The position numbers and the translations under genes were made by a program. This document shows, in pieces, positions 8,467 to 17,902 of a stretch of 64,000 bases of DNA. Numbering within the stretch: the stretch's first letter is position 1; each line of letters begins with the position of its first letter. The notes beneath the pieces were generated by a model. The model was not told where the DNA came from. It saw nothing but the letters and a program-made list of their open reading frames with translations, and made no database searches. This stretch comes from an uncultured Pelagibacteraceae bacterium (GTDB lineage: Bacteria; Pseudomonadota; Alphaproteobacteria; Pelagibacterales; Pelagibacteraceae). The stretch spans positions 1 through 64,000 of the forward strand of contig CACGZG010000001.1 in assembly GCA_902577525.1 (NCBI GenBank). Direction: 5' to 3'.

Positions 8467-8802
8467 GTGAGTAATTTAACAGGATATATCTATTTATTAT
8501 TAGCTATAATACTAGGAATAACCTCTAATGGTTTTTTAAAATCAACTAATGGATTTACAAATATAGGACCAGCTGTTTTTTGTGCTATTTCAATAATCGC
8601 TTGTATTTTTTGTTTATCTAAAGCAATGAATATTATTCCAGTTGGTTTTACTTATGCAACATACGGAGGATTAACTATTACTGCTGTAACTTTATTTGGT
8701 GTTTTTAAATATAATCAAATACCAAATTTATATGGAATTATTGGAATAACATTAATCATTATTGGAGTAATATTGTTAAATACACTGGGCAAAACTTCTT
8801 AA
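8467..8802 (+). CDS. SMR-like small multidrug-resistance family protein (paralog 2)
   Basis: 111 aa, GTG start; paralogous to 7896-8231 along its length (NGFLKSTNGFT, IPVGFTYATYGGL, LNTLGKTS). Confidence 0.75.
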   Translation: MSNLTGYIYLLLAIILGITSNGFLKSTNGFTNIGPAVFCAISIIACIFCLSKAMNIIPVGFTYATYGGLTITAVTLFGVFKYNQIPNLYGIIGITLIIIGVILLNTLGKTS

Positions 8803-9602
8803 GCAACAGGTCTCAATATCCTAAGAATCTTTTTATGAAGACTTTTATTTGCAGAACAAATTATATCTCCAGCTTTTTTAGGGTCACCATTTTTCCAAGT
8901 ACTAACTATACCTCCTGATGCCTTGATAATTGGTATTAAAGCATGAATATCCCAAATCTTATTTCCACATTGAATAACTATATCAAGTTTACCATCAGCG
9001 AAATGAGAATAACTTAAAGCGTCTGTACATGGAAATTCCATGCGCTTTAAAATTTGTGGTATTTTCTTTTGTTGATTTAAAGATAAACTTCCATGGAAAG
9101 CTGCTGATAGTTTCATGTTTGAAAAATTTGCTTTACTATTAACTTTTAATCTTCTTTTTTTTCCATTCTCTATAACATAAGCTGAAGTCATAGAAGTATT
9201 AAAATAATATTTCTTTAATATTGGAAAATTAGCAAGTCCAATTACAGGATTGCCTTTATAATTTAAAGAAATTAAATTACTCCATGTAGGATTGCCAATA
9301 ACGAATGATCGTGTTCCATCGATTGGATCAATTACCCAAGAATACTCACTCTTTGATTTTTTATAACCAAATTCTTCACCAATCACTTGATGATTTGGAA
9401 ATTTTTTACTGATTTCTTTTCGAATGAACTTTTCAAATGCTTTATCAGCACTTGTAACTGGGTCGTAACCCCTCCCTTTAAGCTTATTCGAAACTTTAAA
9501 GGATCTGTTTAATTGAGAATAATAGAATTTATTTAATTTCTTAGCCAAAATCTGAATGAATTTAGAATAGACTTTATAATCTGAAGATTTTAACATTGGC
9601 AC
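8799..9602 (-). CDS. Inositol-monophosphatase family phosphatase (HisN-like)
   Basis: VIGEEFGYKK, WVIDPIDGTRSFVIGNPTW, IWDIHALIPIIKASGG. Confidence 0.85.
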   Translation of the reverse strand: MPMLKSSDYKVYSKFIQILAKKLNKFYYSQLNRSFKVSNKLKGRGYDPVTSADKAFEKFIRKEISKKFPNHQVIGEEFGYKKSKSEYSWVIDPIDGTRSFVIGNPTWSNLISLNYKGNPVIGLANFPILKKYYFNTSMTSAYVIENGKKRRLKVNSKANFSNMKLSAAFHGSLSLNQQKKIPQILKRMEFPCTDALSYSHFADGKLDIVIQCGNKIWDIHALIPIIKASGGIVSTWKNGDPKKAGDIICSANKSLHKKILRILRPVA

Positions 9603-9666
9603 AAGGACTATTACTATTTAATTCCTATTGATTAAAGCTAAATTTTAAATAATGATTTAAAATAGC

Positions 9667-10767
9667 ATGAAAATTGAATTAGAAAATAACAAGGTATTTT
9701 TTGAAAATCAGGGTTTAAAAAAAGAAATACATCCTTTTTGGCTAAGAGAAAGAGTAAATGGAGATAATTTTGTAGATAAAGGAACTCAACAAAGACTATT
9801 TGATCCTACAGAGCTTGAAGAAAATATCAAAATTAAGTCATCTATTATATCAGATGACTATTTGGAGATAACTTTTAACGATGGAGCACATACAAAATTA
9901 GCTTTACAAACTATTTTAAAGGAATTTTCCAATATAAATGAAGTAAAATTTATAAAAAAAATAAAATGGGACTCGTCTCTTAAAAATCTAAATAATTTTG
10001 AATTTAATGAAAATTTTTTTGAAGATGAAGAAATGTATAATGCCTTGGTTAATTTTTATCAATACGGTTTTGTAATATTTAAAAAAGTTCCAACCAAAAA
10101 TAATTTTATTGTAAACTTTGCAAATTCAATCGGTAGTATAAGAAGAACAAATTTTGGTGAATTCTTTAATGTTAGATCAAAGCCAAATCCTAATGATCTA
10201 GCTTATACCTCATTACCTTTAGCTCCTCATACAGATAATCCATACCGAAATCCTGTTCCTTGTATTCAAATTTTACATTGTATTGAAAATGAAGTTAGTG
10301 GTGGTTTATCAACTTTGGTTGATGGTTTTACAGTAACTGAACAACTAAAAAAAGATTTTCCTGACTATCATAAAATTTTGACTGAAATCAAAGTGAGATT
10401 TCAATTTATAGATCAAAGTATTATTTTAGAAGATTGGGCTCAAATGATTCAATTAGATGAACAGGGAGAATTTAAACAAGTAAGATTTAGCCCAAGACTT
10501 GATTTTGTACCTTTAATGGATAAAGCAAAATTAGATTTATATTACACAGCAAGAAAAAAAATATCTGAACTTTATAATTCTGATAATTTTAGAATAGAAT
10601 TTAAACTTCAGCCAGGTGATCTTTTAATGATGGATAACTATAGATTACTACATGGGAGAACAACTTATAATGCAAATGAAGGAAATCGTTTCTTGCAAGG
10701 ATGTTATATTGATTATGATAGTACTGAAGGTAGATTAAAACATTTAAAAAGAAAATTTAACTTTTAA
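9667..10767 (+). CDS. Gamma-butyrobetaine hydroxylase-like Fe(II)/2-oxoglutarate (TauD) dioxygenase
   Basis: LAPHTDNPYRNPVPCIQILHC (HxD), MDNYRLLHGRT (distal His), N-terminal HPFWLRERVN...QRLFDP domain. Confidence 0.8.
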   Translation: MKIELENNKVFFENQGLKKEIHPFWLRERVNGDNFVDKGTQQRLFDPTELEENIKIKSSIISDDYLEITFNDGAHTKLALQTILKEFSNINEVKFIKKIKWDSSLKNLNNFEFNENFFEDEEMYNALVNFYQYGFVIFKKVPTKNNFIVNFANSIGSIRRTNFGEFFNVRSKPNPNDLAYTSLPLAPHTDNPYRNPVPCIQILHCIENEVSGGLSTLVDGFTVTEQLKKDFPDYHKILTEIKVRFQFIDQSIILEDWAQMIQLDEQGEFKQVRFSPRLDFVPLMDKAKLDLYYTARKKISELYNSDNFRIEFKLQPGDLLMMDNYRLLHGRTTYNANEGNRFLQGCYIDYDSTEGRLKHLKRKFNF

Positions 10768-11345
10768 GAAATATTTTCAATTTGTTTTTCAGCATTTTTA
10801 ATTGATTTTTCATAGTCTAATGCCATTTGATCAGCACAAATAATTTCAATTTTTTCAATTCCAAAAAAATTCAAAATAAATTTTAACCAAGGAGTAAGAA
10901 AGTCTTCATTGCTATTTAGTTTAGTACCGCCAGAGGTAATAACTAAATAGGCTTTTTTGTTCTTTAGTAATCCTTCTCTTCTTCCGTTAGGTTTAAATCT
11001 AAAAGTTTCTCCCACTCTTGCAGCTAAGTCTGACCAAGCTTTTAAAGTTGCGGGTGGACCATAATTATAAATAGGCGCAGAAATTATAACTATGTCACTT
11101 TCTTTAAGCTCTTTAACTAATTGATCTGATAACTTAAACATCTTTTTATGATTTTCATTTTGATCTTTTTGATCAATATTCATTCCTGATTCTGTTAATC
11201 CTGTTACAAAAACCATTTCATCATTTAAATCTCTATAAATTACTTCATCACCTGGTTTTTTAATTTTTTCCAAAACTTTTTTTGCTAAAGCTCTAGATGT
11301 TGATCCTTCTTTTCTTGCACTTGAGTCTATTTGATAAATTTTCAT
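10764..11345 (-). CDS. FMN-dependent NAD(P)H oxidoreductase (AzoR/flavodoxin-like fold)
   Basis: QIDSSARKEGSTSRALAKK, SAPIYNYGPPATLKAWSD. Confidence 0.8.
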   Translation of the reverse strand: MKIYQIDSSARKEGSTSRALAKKVLEKIKKPGDEVIYRDLNDEMVFVTGLTESGMNIDQKDQNENHKKMFKLSDQLVKELKESDIVIISAPIYNYGPPATLKAWSDLAARVGETFRFKPNGRREGLLKNKKAYLVITSGGTKLNSNEDFLTPWLKFILNFFGIEKIEIICADQMALDYEKSIKNAEKQIENIS

Positions 11346-11352
11346 AATTTAA

Positions 11353-12060
11353 TTATCCAAAATTTTGTAAAAAAGGAAATATCTCAAGTAAGTAAAAACC
11401 TAAAGCTTGTAATTGGTTAGTAATTATCAATATTCCCGTTATTAATAGGATTATACCACCAATTTTTGATACTTTATTAATATTCTTTCTAAAGTTTTTT
11501 GAAAATATTAAAAATTTCTGCATTAAATAACCAGATAAAATAAATGGGATAGCAAGACCAATTGAATAAAATGATAAAAGTAAAATACCTTTACCTAGGC
11601 TTTCCTCTGTTGAAGCAAGAACCAAAATTGATCCGAGAATAGGCCCAATACATGGAGTCCACCCAAAAGCAAATGCCATACCAATTAAAACTGGACTAAA
11701 AAAATTATTATTAATATTTGTTTGAATTCTTTTTTCGAAATTTAAAAATTTGATATTAATAAATCCAATAATATGAAGAGATAAAATTATAATTATTAGT
11801 CCAGCAATGATTCTTAATTCATAGGAATTTTGTAGTAGGACTTTGCCTAAAAAAGTTGAGGCAGCGCCAAAAGTAATAAAGACAATTGAAAAGCCTACAG
11901 TAAATAAAACTATAGGTAATATGTTTGTATTTTTTTTTTCAATTAATTCATTAATAGAACTGCCTGAAATATATGAAATATATCCTGGTATCAGTGGTAA
12001 AACACACGGAGACAGAAAACTTATTAAACCTGCACCAAAAGCTAAAATTAATTCAATCAT
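11353..12060 (-). CDS. ccdA: CcdA-family cytochrome c biogenesis membrane protein
   Basis: GLISFLSPCVLPLIPGYISYISG, AFGWTPCIGPILGSIL. Confidence 0.85.
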   Translation of the reverse strand: MIELILAFGAGLISFLSPCVLPLIPGYISYISGSSINELIEKKNTNILPIVLFTVGFSIVFITFGAASTFLGKVLLQNSYELRIIAGLIIIILSLHIIGFINIKFLNFEKRIQTNINNNFFSPVLIGMAFAFGWTPCIGPILGSILVLASTEESLGKGILLLSFYSIGLAIPFILSGYLMQKFLIFSKNFRKNINKVSKIGGIILLITGILIITNQLQALGFYLLEIFPFLQNFG

Positions 12061-12079
12061 AAAATTAATAAAAATTTAT

Positions 12080-12928
12080 TTAAGCTTTATAAGGTAAAAC
12101 TTTATGTTTTTGTTGGCCAAGTTTATCAACACCTAAAATTATTTCTTCTCCTCCTTTTAAGAAAACAGGAGGCTTCATATTTTCACCCACTCCAGGAGGA
12201 GTTCCTGTGCAACATATATCTCCTGGGAGCAAACTCATACATGAACTCATATATGAAACTAATGTTTTTATATCAAAAATCATTTGCTCAGTATTTCCAG
12301 TTTGCATTCTTTTACCATTAACATCTAAAAACATATTTAATTTTTGAAAGTCTGGCAATTCATCTTTGGTAACAATATAAGGGCCTATGGGTCCAAAAGT
12401 ATCAAAGCCTTTACCCTTATCCCATGTTAAACCACGATTTTTTTGAAAATCTCTCTCACTTAAATCATTTACAAGAAAAAACCCAAGTACATAATCTAAA
12501 GCATTATCAATACTGACATTGGTTGCTTTTTTTCCAATAACAAAACCTAACTCTACTTCCCAATCTGTATGATTAGATCCTTTAGGAACAATAATCGGAT
12601 CATTTGGTCCTGCGATACAACTAGTAAATTTTGAAAAAATAATTGGTTCTTTTGGAATTGGTAAATTTTGTTCCTCAGCATGATCTTTAAAATTTAATCC
12701 AATTCCAATAAACTTAGATGGATTTGAAACACATGCTCCAATTCTTAAATTTGAATCTAAGACTGGAAATTTTGAAATATCTATATTTTTTATTTTTTCT
12801 AGTGTCTCAAAATTTAAAGTTTCAGGGTTAAAATCTTTTACTATTGAAGATAAATCTCTATATTTATTTTCATTATCTATTACTGCTGGTTTTTCTTTTC
12901 CTTGTTCACCTATTCTTAATAATTTCAT
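12080..12928 (-). CDS. Fumarylacetoacetate hydrolase family protein
   Basis: GIGLNFKDHAEEQNLPIPKEPIIFSKF, DWEVELGFVIGKKA, CCTGTPPGVGENM. Confidence 0.85.
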   Translation of the reverse strand: MKLLRIGEQGKEKPAVIDNENKYRDLSSIVKDFNPETLNFETLEKIKNIDISKFPVLDSNLRIGACVSNPSKFIGIGLNFKDHAEEQNLPIPKEPIIFSKFTSCIAGPNDPIIVPKGSNHTDWEVELGFVIGKKATNVSIDNALDYVLGFFLVNDLSERDFQKNRGLTWDKGKGFDTFGPIGPYIVTKDELPDFQKLNMFLDVNGKRMQTGNTEQMIFDIKTLVSYMSSCMSLLPGDICCTGTPPGVGENMKPPVFLKGGEEIILGVDKLGQQKHKVLPYKA

Positions 12929-12931
12929 ATT

Positions 12932-14374
12932 TTATCCTTTCAAACCTATATGAGTATATTTTATATTCAAATAATCTTTTATTGCCATAGAGCCGCCTTC
13001 TCTTCCATATCCTGATTGTTTTATTCCTCCAAATGGTGCCTCTGCTATTGCAACTAAGGGTGTATTCACAGCCACGGTACCTGTCTCCATCATTTCTGAT
13101 GCTTTATGAGCTTTTTCCATTGAATTAGTGCAAATATAACTTGATAAACCTAGTTCGTGATTGTTTGCTCTCTCAATAACTTCATCAAAAGATTTAAATG
13201 ACAGCATTGGAACTAATGGACCAAAAGGCTCTACTTTCATTATTGTATAATCGTCTTTCACATTATCAAATATGGTTGGTTCGTAAAAAAAACCTTTATT
13301 AAATCCCTGGGGTCTTTTTCCTCCAAGAAGAACTTTAGCTCCCTCTTTTTTAGTAGTTTCAACTAATTCTTCAACTTCATTTAATCTCTTTTTAGTTGTC
13401 AAAGGACCAAGTTGGACTGATGGATCCATTCCATCTCCAATCTTTAGTTTTTTAGTTTTTTCAATAAATAAATTTACAAACTCATCTTTTTTACTCTCTT
13501 GAATGTAAAATCTATTAGGGGATATACATACTTGCCCATTATTCCTAAATTTAGCAGCTATTGCCATATCGGTTGCTTTTTTTATATCTGCATCATCAAA
13601 AACTATGAAAGGTGAGTGGCCACTAAGCTCCATTGTTACCCTTTGAACTTTATCTGCAGCTTGTTTTAAAATAAGCTTTCCTACTCTTGAAGATCCTGTA
13701 ATTGAAATTTTTTTTACAATATCAGACTCTATAAGTTGTTGAGCAATACTTGGTGGATCTCCTGATAAAAGATTTACTACTCCTGGCGGTACACCACACT
13801 CTCTACAAATATCGACCATTTCCATTACGACTCCAGGTGTTATAACATCTGGTTTTATTATAACAGAACAACCTGCTGCTAACGCCGTAGAAATCTTTCT
13901 AGCAGACAAAACGGCAGGAAAGTTCCATGGTGATAAAGCTGCTACAACTCCTACAGGTTGATAATAAACATGTACCCTTGTATCCTCAAATCTACTTTCT
14001 ACAGTCTGACCATATATTCTTTTTGTTTCTTCTGCATTCCACTCAAAAATATCTGCTGCTCCATTTATTTCTCCTTTAGCTTCTACCAAAGGTTTTCCTA
14101 CCTCAAGTGTCATACATTTTGCCAAAACATCTTGTTTTTCTCTCATCTTGTCAGCAATTCTTCTTATAATATATGATCTTTGCCACGGAGCAGTTTTCTT
14201 CCAAACCTCTAAACCTTTTGCAGCAGACTGTAATGCTGCTTCTACATCTTTTGATGTTGCTTTAGATGCATGACCCAGAACTTCTTCATTTGCAGGATTA
14301 ATAACCTCATATGTTCCCTGATCTGAGGATTGCTGCCATTTTCCATTAATGAATTGACCGAATTTTTCGTACAT
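12932..14374 (-). CDS. NAD(P)-dependent aldehyde dehydrogenase
   Basis: VAALSPWNFPAVLSARKISTALAAG, TMELSGHSPFIVFDDAD, NNGQVCISPNRF. Confidence 0.9.
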   Translation of the reverse strand: MYEKFGQFINGKWQQSSDQGTYEVINPANEEVLGHASKATSKDVEAALQSAAKGLEVWKKTAPWQRSYIIRRIADKMREKQDVLAKCMTLEVGKPLVEAKGEINGAADIFEWNAEETKRIYGQTVESRFEDTRVHVYYQPVGVVAALSPWNFPAVLSARKISTALAAGCSVIIKPDVITPGVVMEMVDICRECGVPPGVVNLLSGDPPSIAQQLIESDIVKKISITGSSRVGKLILKQAADKVQRVTMELSGHSPFIVFDDADIKKATDMAIAAKFRNNGQVCISPNRFYIQESKKDEFVNLFIEKTKKLKIGDGMDPSVQLGPLTTKKRLNEVEELVETTKKEGAKVLLGGKRPQGFNKGFFYEPTIFDNVKDDYTIMKVEPFGPLVPMLSFKSFDEVIERANNHELGLSSYICTNSMEKAHKASEMMETGTVAVNTPLVAIAEAPFGGIKQSGYGREGGSMAIKDYLNIKYTHIGLKG

Positions 14375-14476
14375 AATCTCAATCTAGCATTACTGTAGGT
14401 TGTGTCTACTATGTAATTTTTACACATTAAATTATTACATTACCGTGATAGCCTCTAATAATAGAAAGGAGTTATT

Positions 14477-14794
14477 ATGAAAGCATACATAATGGGAAAC
14501 TATACTGCAAAAGCTTTTCAAGGATTTTTAAAAGATCCAGCAAGCGATAGAAAGGCTGTAGTAAAACAACTTACTGAAGCGATGGGTGGAACTATGCACA
14601 GCATGGATATTGTAAGGGGGTCTTATGATTTTATAGTTGTTACTGATGTACCTAGTTTTGACGATTTTGCTGCAATTAAATTAGTTGTAGAAGCCTCTGG
14701 CGCAGTTGAGAATCTAACAATGTTAGAAGCAATAGATTTTGGCAAAGCTACTGCAAAAGCAAGTAAAATTGGTTACAAAGCTCCAGGGCAATAA
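14477..14794 (+). CDS. GYD-domain protein
   Basis: 105 aa; KAFQGFLKDPASDRKAVVKQLTEAMGGTMHSMDIVRGSYDFIVVTDVPS; SD aaaggag. Confidence 0.8.
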   Translation: MKAYIMGNYTAKAFQGFLKDPASDRKAVVKQLTEAMGGTMHSMDIVRGSYDFIVVTDVPSFDDFAAIKLVVEASGAVENLTMLEAIDFGKATAKASKIGYKAPGQ

Positions 14795-14800
14795 AAATTA

Positions 14801-14833
14801 TTTTAACTTCCAGTAATTTACTGGAAGTTAAAA
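14801..14833. terminator. Perfect bidirectional hairpin terminator
   Basis: TTTTAACTTCCAGTAA-T-TTACTGGAAGTTAAAA between convergent genes. Confidence 0.85.
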
Positions 14834-14846
14834 AATTAATGTAATT

Positions 14847-15662
14847 TTAAATATTATAAAAGTTGTATAATTTTTTAATAATATTTGTAATTACGTAATC
14901 TGATTTTGTTTTAAAGGATTTTTTATTTTTTTTATTAAATTTTTTAATAAAATCATGAGCTTGTTTACGTCTTAACCACCAATTTTTACTAAATTTTTTA
15001 TACATAATATTTTCAGATCCCTTTTTATCTTGAAAATAAAAAGTTAAATATTTGTTAAATATTTTGAAATCATTAAATATAAACTTTGAAATGACTGCAA
15101 TTCTAAAATCGATTGCAAGCAAGGAAAATCTTTTATCATTTAATTCATTTTTAATTTTTCTGAAAAAGCTCCTTCTAAAAGATATACAACTGGTTGGAGG
15201 GAATTTGGGCCAAATAGCATCTTTTTTTGTGTCTTTATAATTATTTTTTTTAAAAAATTTTTTATTTGAAAAATAAATTATTGGTTTATCAAACAGAACA
15301 TTTGAATCAGTATTATTTATAAAATGATATACTATATTCTGTACTTTATTTTTTTTGAAAAAATCATCGACATCTAATAATAAAATTATACCACCTTTAG
15401 ATTTTTTAAAACCAAACATATAAGTATCTATTTGAAAAAAAGTGTTAAATTTTAAATTTGATTTAATTTTTTTTTTTTTAAAAACTTTTATCTTTTGATA
15501 TTTTTTAGCAATTTTTAGTGAGTTGTCCTTGGAACTGTCATCTACAAAAATAATTTCTAACTTTTTATAGGTTTGATTTAAACATGACTCTATGCACCTT
15601 TTTACATACTTTTCTTTGTTGTAACTAGCAATTAATATTGAAACTAAAGGTTTTTTTAACAT
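14847..15662 (-). CDS. Glycosyltransferase family 2
   Basis: PLVSILIASYNKEKYVKRCIESCLNQTYKKLEIIFVDDSSKDNSL. Confidence 0.85.
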   Translation of the reverse strand: MLKKPLVSILIASYNKEKYVKRCIESCLNQTYKKLEIIFVDDSSKDNSLKIAKKYQKIKVFKKKKIKSNLKFNTFFQIDTYMFGFKKSKGGIILLLDVDDFFKKNKVQNIVYHFINNTDSNVLFDKPIIYFSNKKFFKKNNYKDTKKDAIWPKFPPTSCISFRRSFFRKIKNELNDKRFSLLAIDFRIAVISKFIFNDFKIFNKYLTFYFQDKKGSENIMYKKFSKNWWLRRKQAHDFIKKFNKKNKKSFKTKSDYVITNIIKKLYNFYNI

Positions 15663-15730
15663 TAAAATTAACTTATATAATTCTAAAATATAACAAAATT
15701 GTTTTCTAAGTTATAATCAAATTCTACAAA

Positions 15731-16831
15731 ATGTACAAAAAACTTCTTATATTTATACCCCACATCAATGTAGGAGGTGTAGAAAAAAATTTTTTTCTTA
15801 TTACAAATCATTTAGCAAAAAAATTAAATTATAATGTATCAGTTATTACAGTAAACAAAGAATTTACAAAAAAACTTGATAAAAAAATTAAAATAATTTC
15901 CCCAAAAAGTAGGAAATGGGAAAAAAGTACAATGTATACCAAATATGCAATTTCACTTTTTCTATTAATAAAAACTCTTCTTTCAAGTAGAAATTATTTG
16001 ATATTTTCATTTCAGGCAAATTGGTACGCAATAATTGTAAGTAAATTGTTTGGTCTTAAAATCATTTCAAGGTCAAATACAGCACCTGAGGGTTGGTCGA
16101 AAGGAGTCATTAAAAATTTTTTATATAAATTAATTATTAATTTTGCAGATGAAATAATAGTAAACAGTAATGAATTCAAAAAAAGTCTAAAGAAATACTT
16201 CAATGTGAATGCTAGGTGCATTTATAATCCATTAGATAATCATAAAATTTTAAAGTTAAGTAAAAATAATAAAAAGTTTAATTTTTTTAGAAAAAATAAA
16301 TATTTAAGAATAATTAATATTGGAAGATTTACAGATCAAAAAAACCAGTTACTAATTTTACAAGCAATAAAATACATAGATAATCGTGTTCCAATTAAAC
16401 TTCTAATTATTGGAAAAGGAAGAAACTATATTAATTTAAAAAATTTTATAAATGAAAACAAGCTTCAAAAAAATGTAATTTTAAAGAAGTTTGTAAATAA
16501 CCCTTATCCATTTTTAAAACTATCAGATGTTTTTGTGCTTTCATCCAATTATGAGGGATTGCCAAATGTTTTATTAGAAGCACAATTTTTTAAAAAAATA
16601 ATTATTTCGACTAAATGTCCTACAGGGCCAAAAGAAATTTTATTAAATGGGAAAGCAGGAATATTTTTTAAAATGAAGGATTATAAAGACTTATCTAAAA
16701 AGATTATCTATGTTTATAAAAATAAAAATAAACTTAAGAATAAAATTAAAATTGGATACGCTAACTTGAATAGATTTAACGAAACTAAAAATTTAAATTT
16801 GTATTACAATATAATATCTAAATATCTTTAA
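15731..16831 (+). CDS. Glycosyltransferase family 4
   Basis: PHINVGGVEKNFFLITNHLAKKL, IINIGRFTDQKNQLLILQAI, SDVFVLSSNYEGLPNVLLEAQ. Confidence 0.85.
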   Translation: MYKKLLIFIPHINVGGVEKNFFLITNHLAKKLNYNVSVITVNKEFTKKLDKKIKIISPKSRKWEKSTMYTKYAISLFLLIKTLLSSRNYLIFSFQANWYAIIVSKLFGLKIISRSNTAPEGWSKGVIKNFLYKLIINFADEIIVNSNEFKKSLKKYFNVNARCIYNPLDNHKILKLSKNNKKFNFFRKNKYLRIINIGRFTDQKNQLLILQAIKYIDNRVPIKLLIIGKGRNYINLKNFINENKLQKNVILKKFVNNPYPFLKLSDVFVLSSNYEGLPNVLLEAQFFKKIIISTKCPTGPKEILLNGKAGIFFKMKDYKDLSKKIIYVYKNKNKLKNKIKIGYANLNRFNETKNLNLYYNIISKYL

Positions 16832-16832
16832 A

Positions 16833-17867
16833 ATGAATAAGATAAATTGGGGAATTATTGGTTTAGGAAATATTGCGGGTAAATTTGCTGAGGGTTTTTC
16901 ATTTGCAGATAATGCAATCCTTAAAGGAATATCTAGTAAAAATGAAGATAAACTAAATTCATTTAAAAAAAAATTTAATATTGAAGATAAATTTTGTTTT
17001 AATAATTACAATGATCTAATTACATGTCCAGATATTGATATTGTTTATTTAGCTCTTCCAAATTCTTTACACAATTTTTATATTCATGAGTCTATTAGAA
17101 ATAAGAAAAATATTTTAGTTGAAAAACCAGCATTTATGAATTTTCAAGATTTTAATTCTACTAAGAATGCTCTCTATAATAAAAATATTTTTTTTACTGA
17201 AGGATTTATGTATAGGCATTTACCTCATATTAAGAAATTAAAAGAAATCTTAGAAAATAACATCTTAGGAAAGTTAATTAAAATTGAGACAAATTTTAAA
17301 ATCAGAGTTTTTAAACAAAAAAATTTTCTTGGAATTAAATTTAAAAAACCAGATTATTCTAACAGACTATTTAATAAGGAATTAGGTGGAGGAGCAATTT
17401 TAGATGTTGGTTGCTACCCCCTTTCCTTGAGCACATTAGCAAATTCTTTATCATATAATGTTGATTTGAGTAATATAAGATTAGAAAATGTTAAAACCTT
17501 ATATTGTGAGAGTAAAGTAGATATATATTCAGAGGCAGAATTTAATTTTGATAATAAATTTAATTCAAAAATCGTATGCTCATTTAAAGATAAACTTAAT
17601 CAAAATTCCAAAATTTATTTTGAACACGGGCTTTTAGATATTAATGAAAGTTGGGTCCCAAGTGCAGATATGTCTATCAAAATGACTAATCATAATAAAA
17701 ATGAAGAAATTAATTTTAAAATTAATGAAAACATTTACTCTTATCAAATTAAGAATATTTCTAAAGAACTTTTGAATAAAAATTCCAAAGCAAATTTTCC
17801 TTCAATACCAATTAATGAAATTGAAATTAATACCAAGTTGTTGGAAGATTGGATCAATTATAAATAG
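16833..17867 (+). CDS. Gfo/Idh/MocA-family oxidoreductase
   Basis: NWGIIGLGNIAGKFAEG, IVYLALPNSLHNFYIHESIRNKKNILVEKPAF. Confidence 0.85.
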   Translation: MNKINWGIIGLGNIAGKFAEGFSFADNAILKGISSKNEDKLNSFKKKFNIEDKFCFNNYNDLITCPDIDIVYLALPNSLHNFYIHESIRNKKNILVEKPAFMNFQDFNSTKNALYNKNIFFTEGFMYRHLPHIKKLKEILENNILGKLIKIETNFKIRVFKQKNFLGIKFKKPDYSNRLFNKELGGGAILDVGCYPLSLSTLANSLSYNVDLSNIRLENVKTLYCESKVDIYSEAEFNFDNKFNSKIVCSFKDKLNQNSKIYFEHGLLDINESWVPSADMSIKMTNHNKNEEINFKINENIYSYQIKNISKELLNKNSKANFPSIPINEIEINTKLLEDWINYK

Positions 17868-17902
17868 TTTTAATATCAAACTAATTTGTGTAATATCATT
17901 TT

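Noticed and set aside
11843-12097. Plus-strand ORF opposite ccdA
   Set aside because: Antisense shadow; ccdA is clear.
14411-14440. ATGTAAT-N16-ATTACAT as a defined regulator site
   Set aside because: Short AT-rich inverted repeats are common by chance here; mentioned only as a weak observation.
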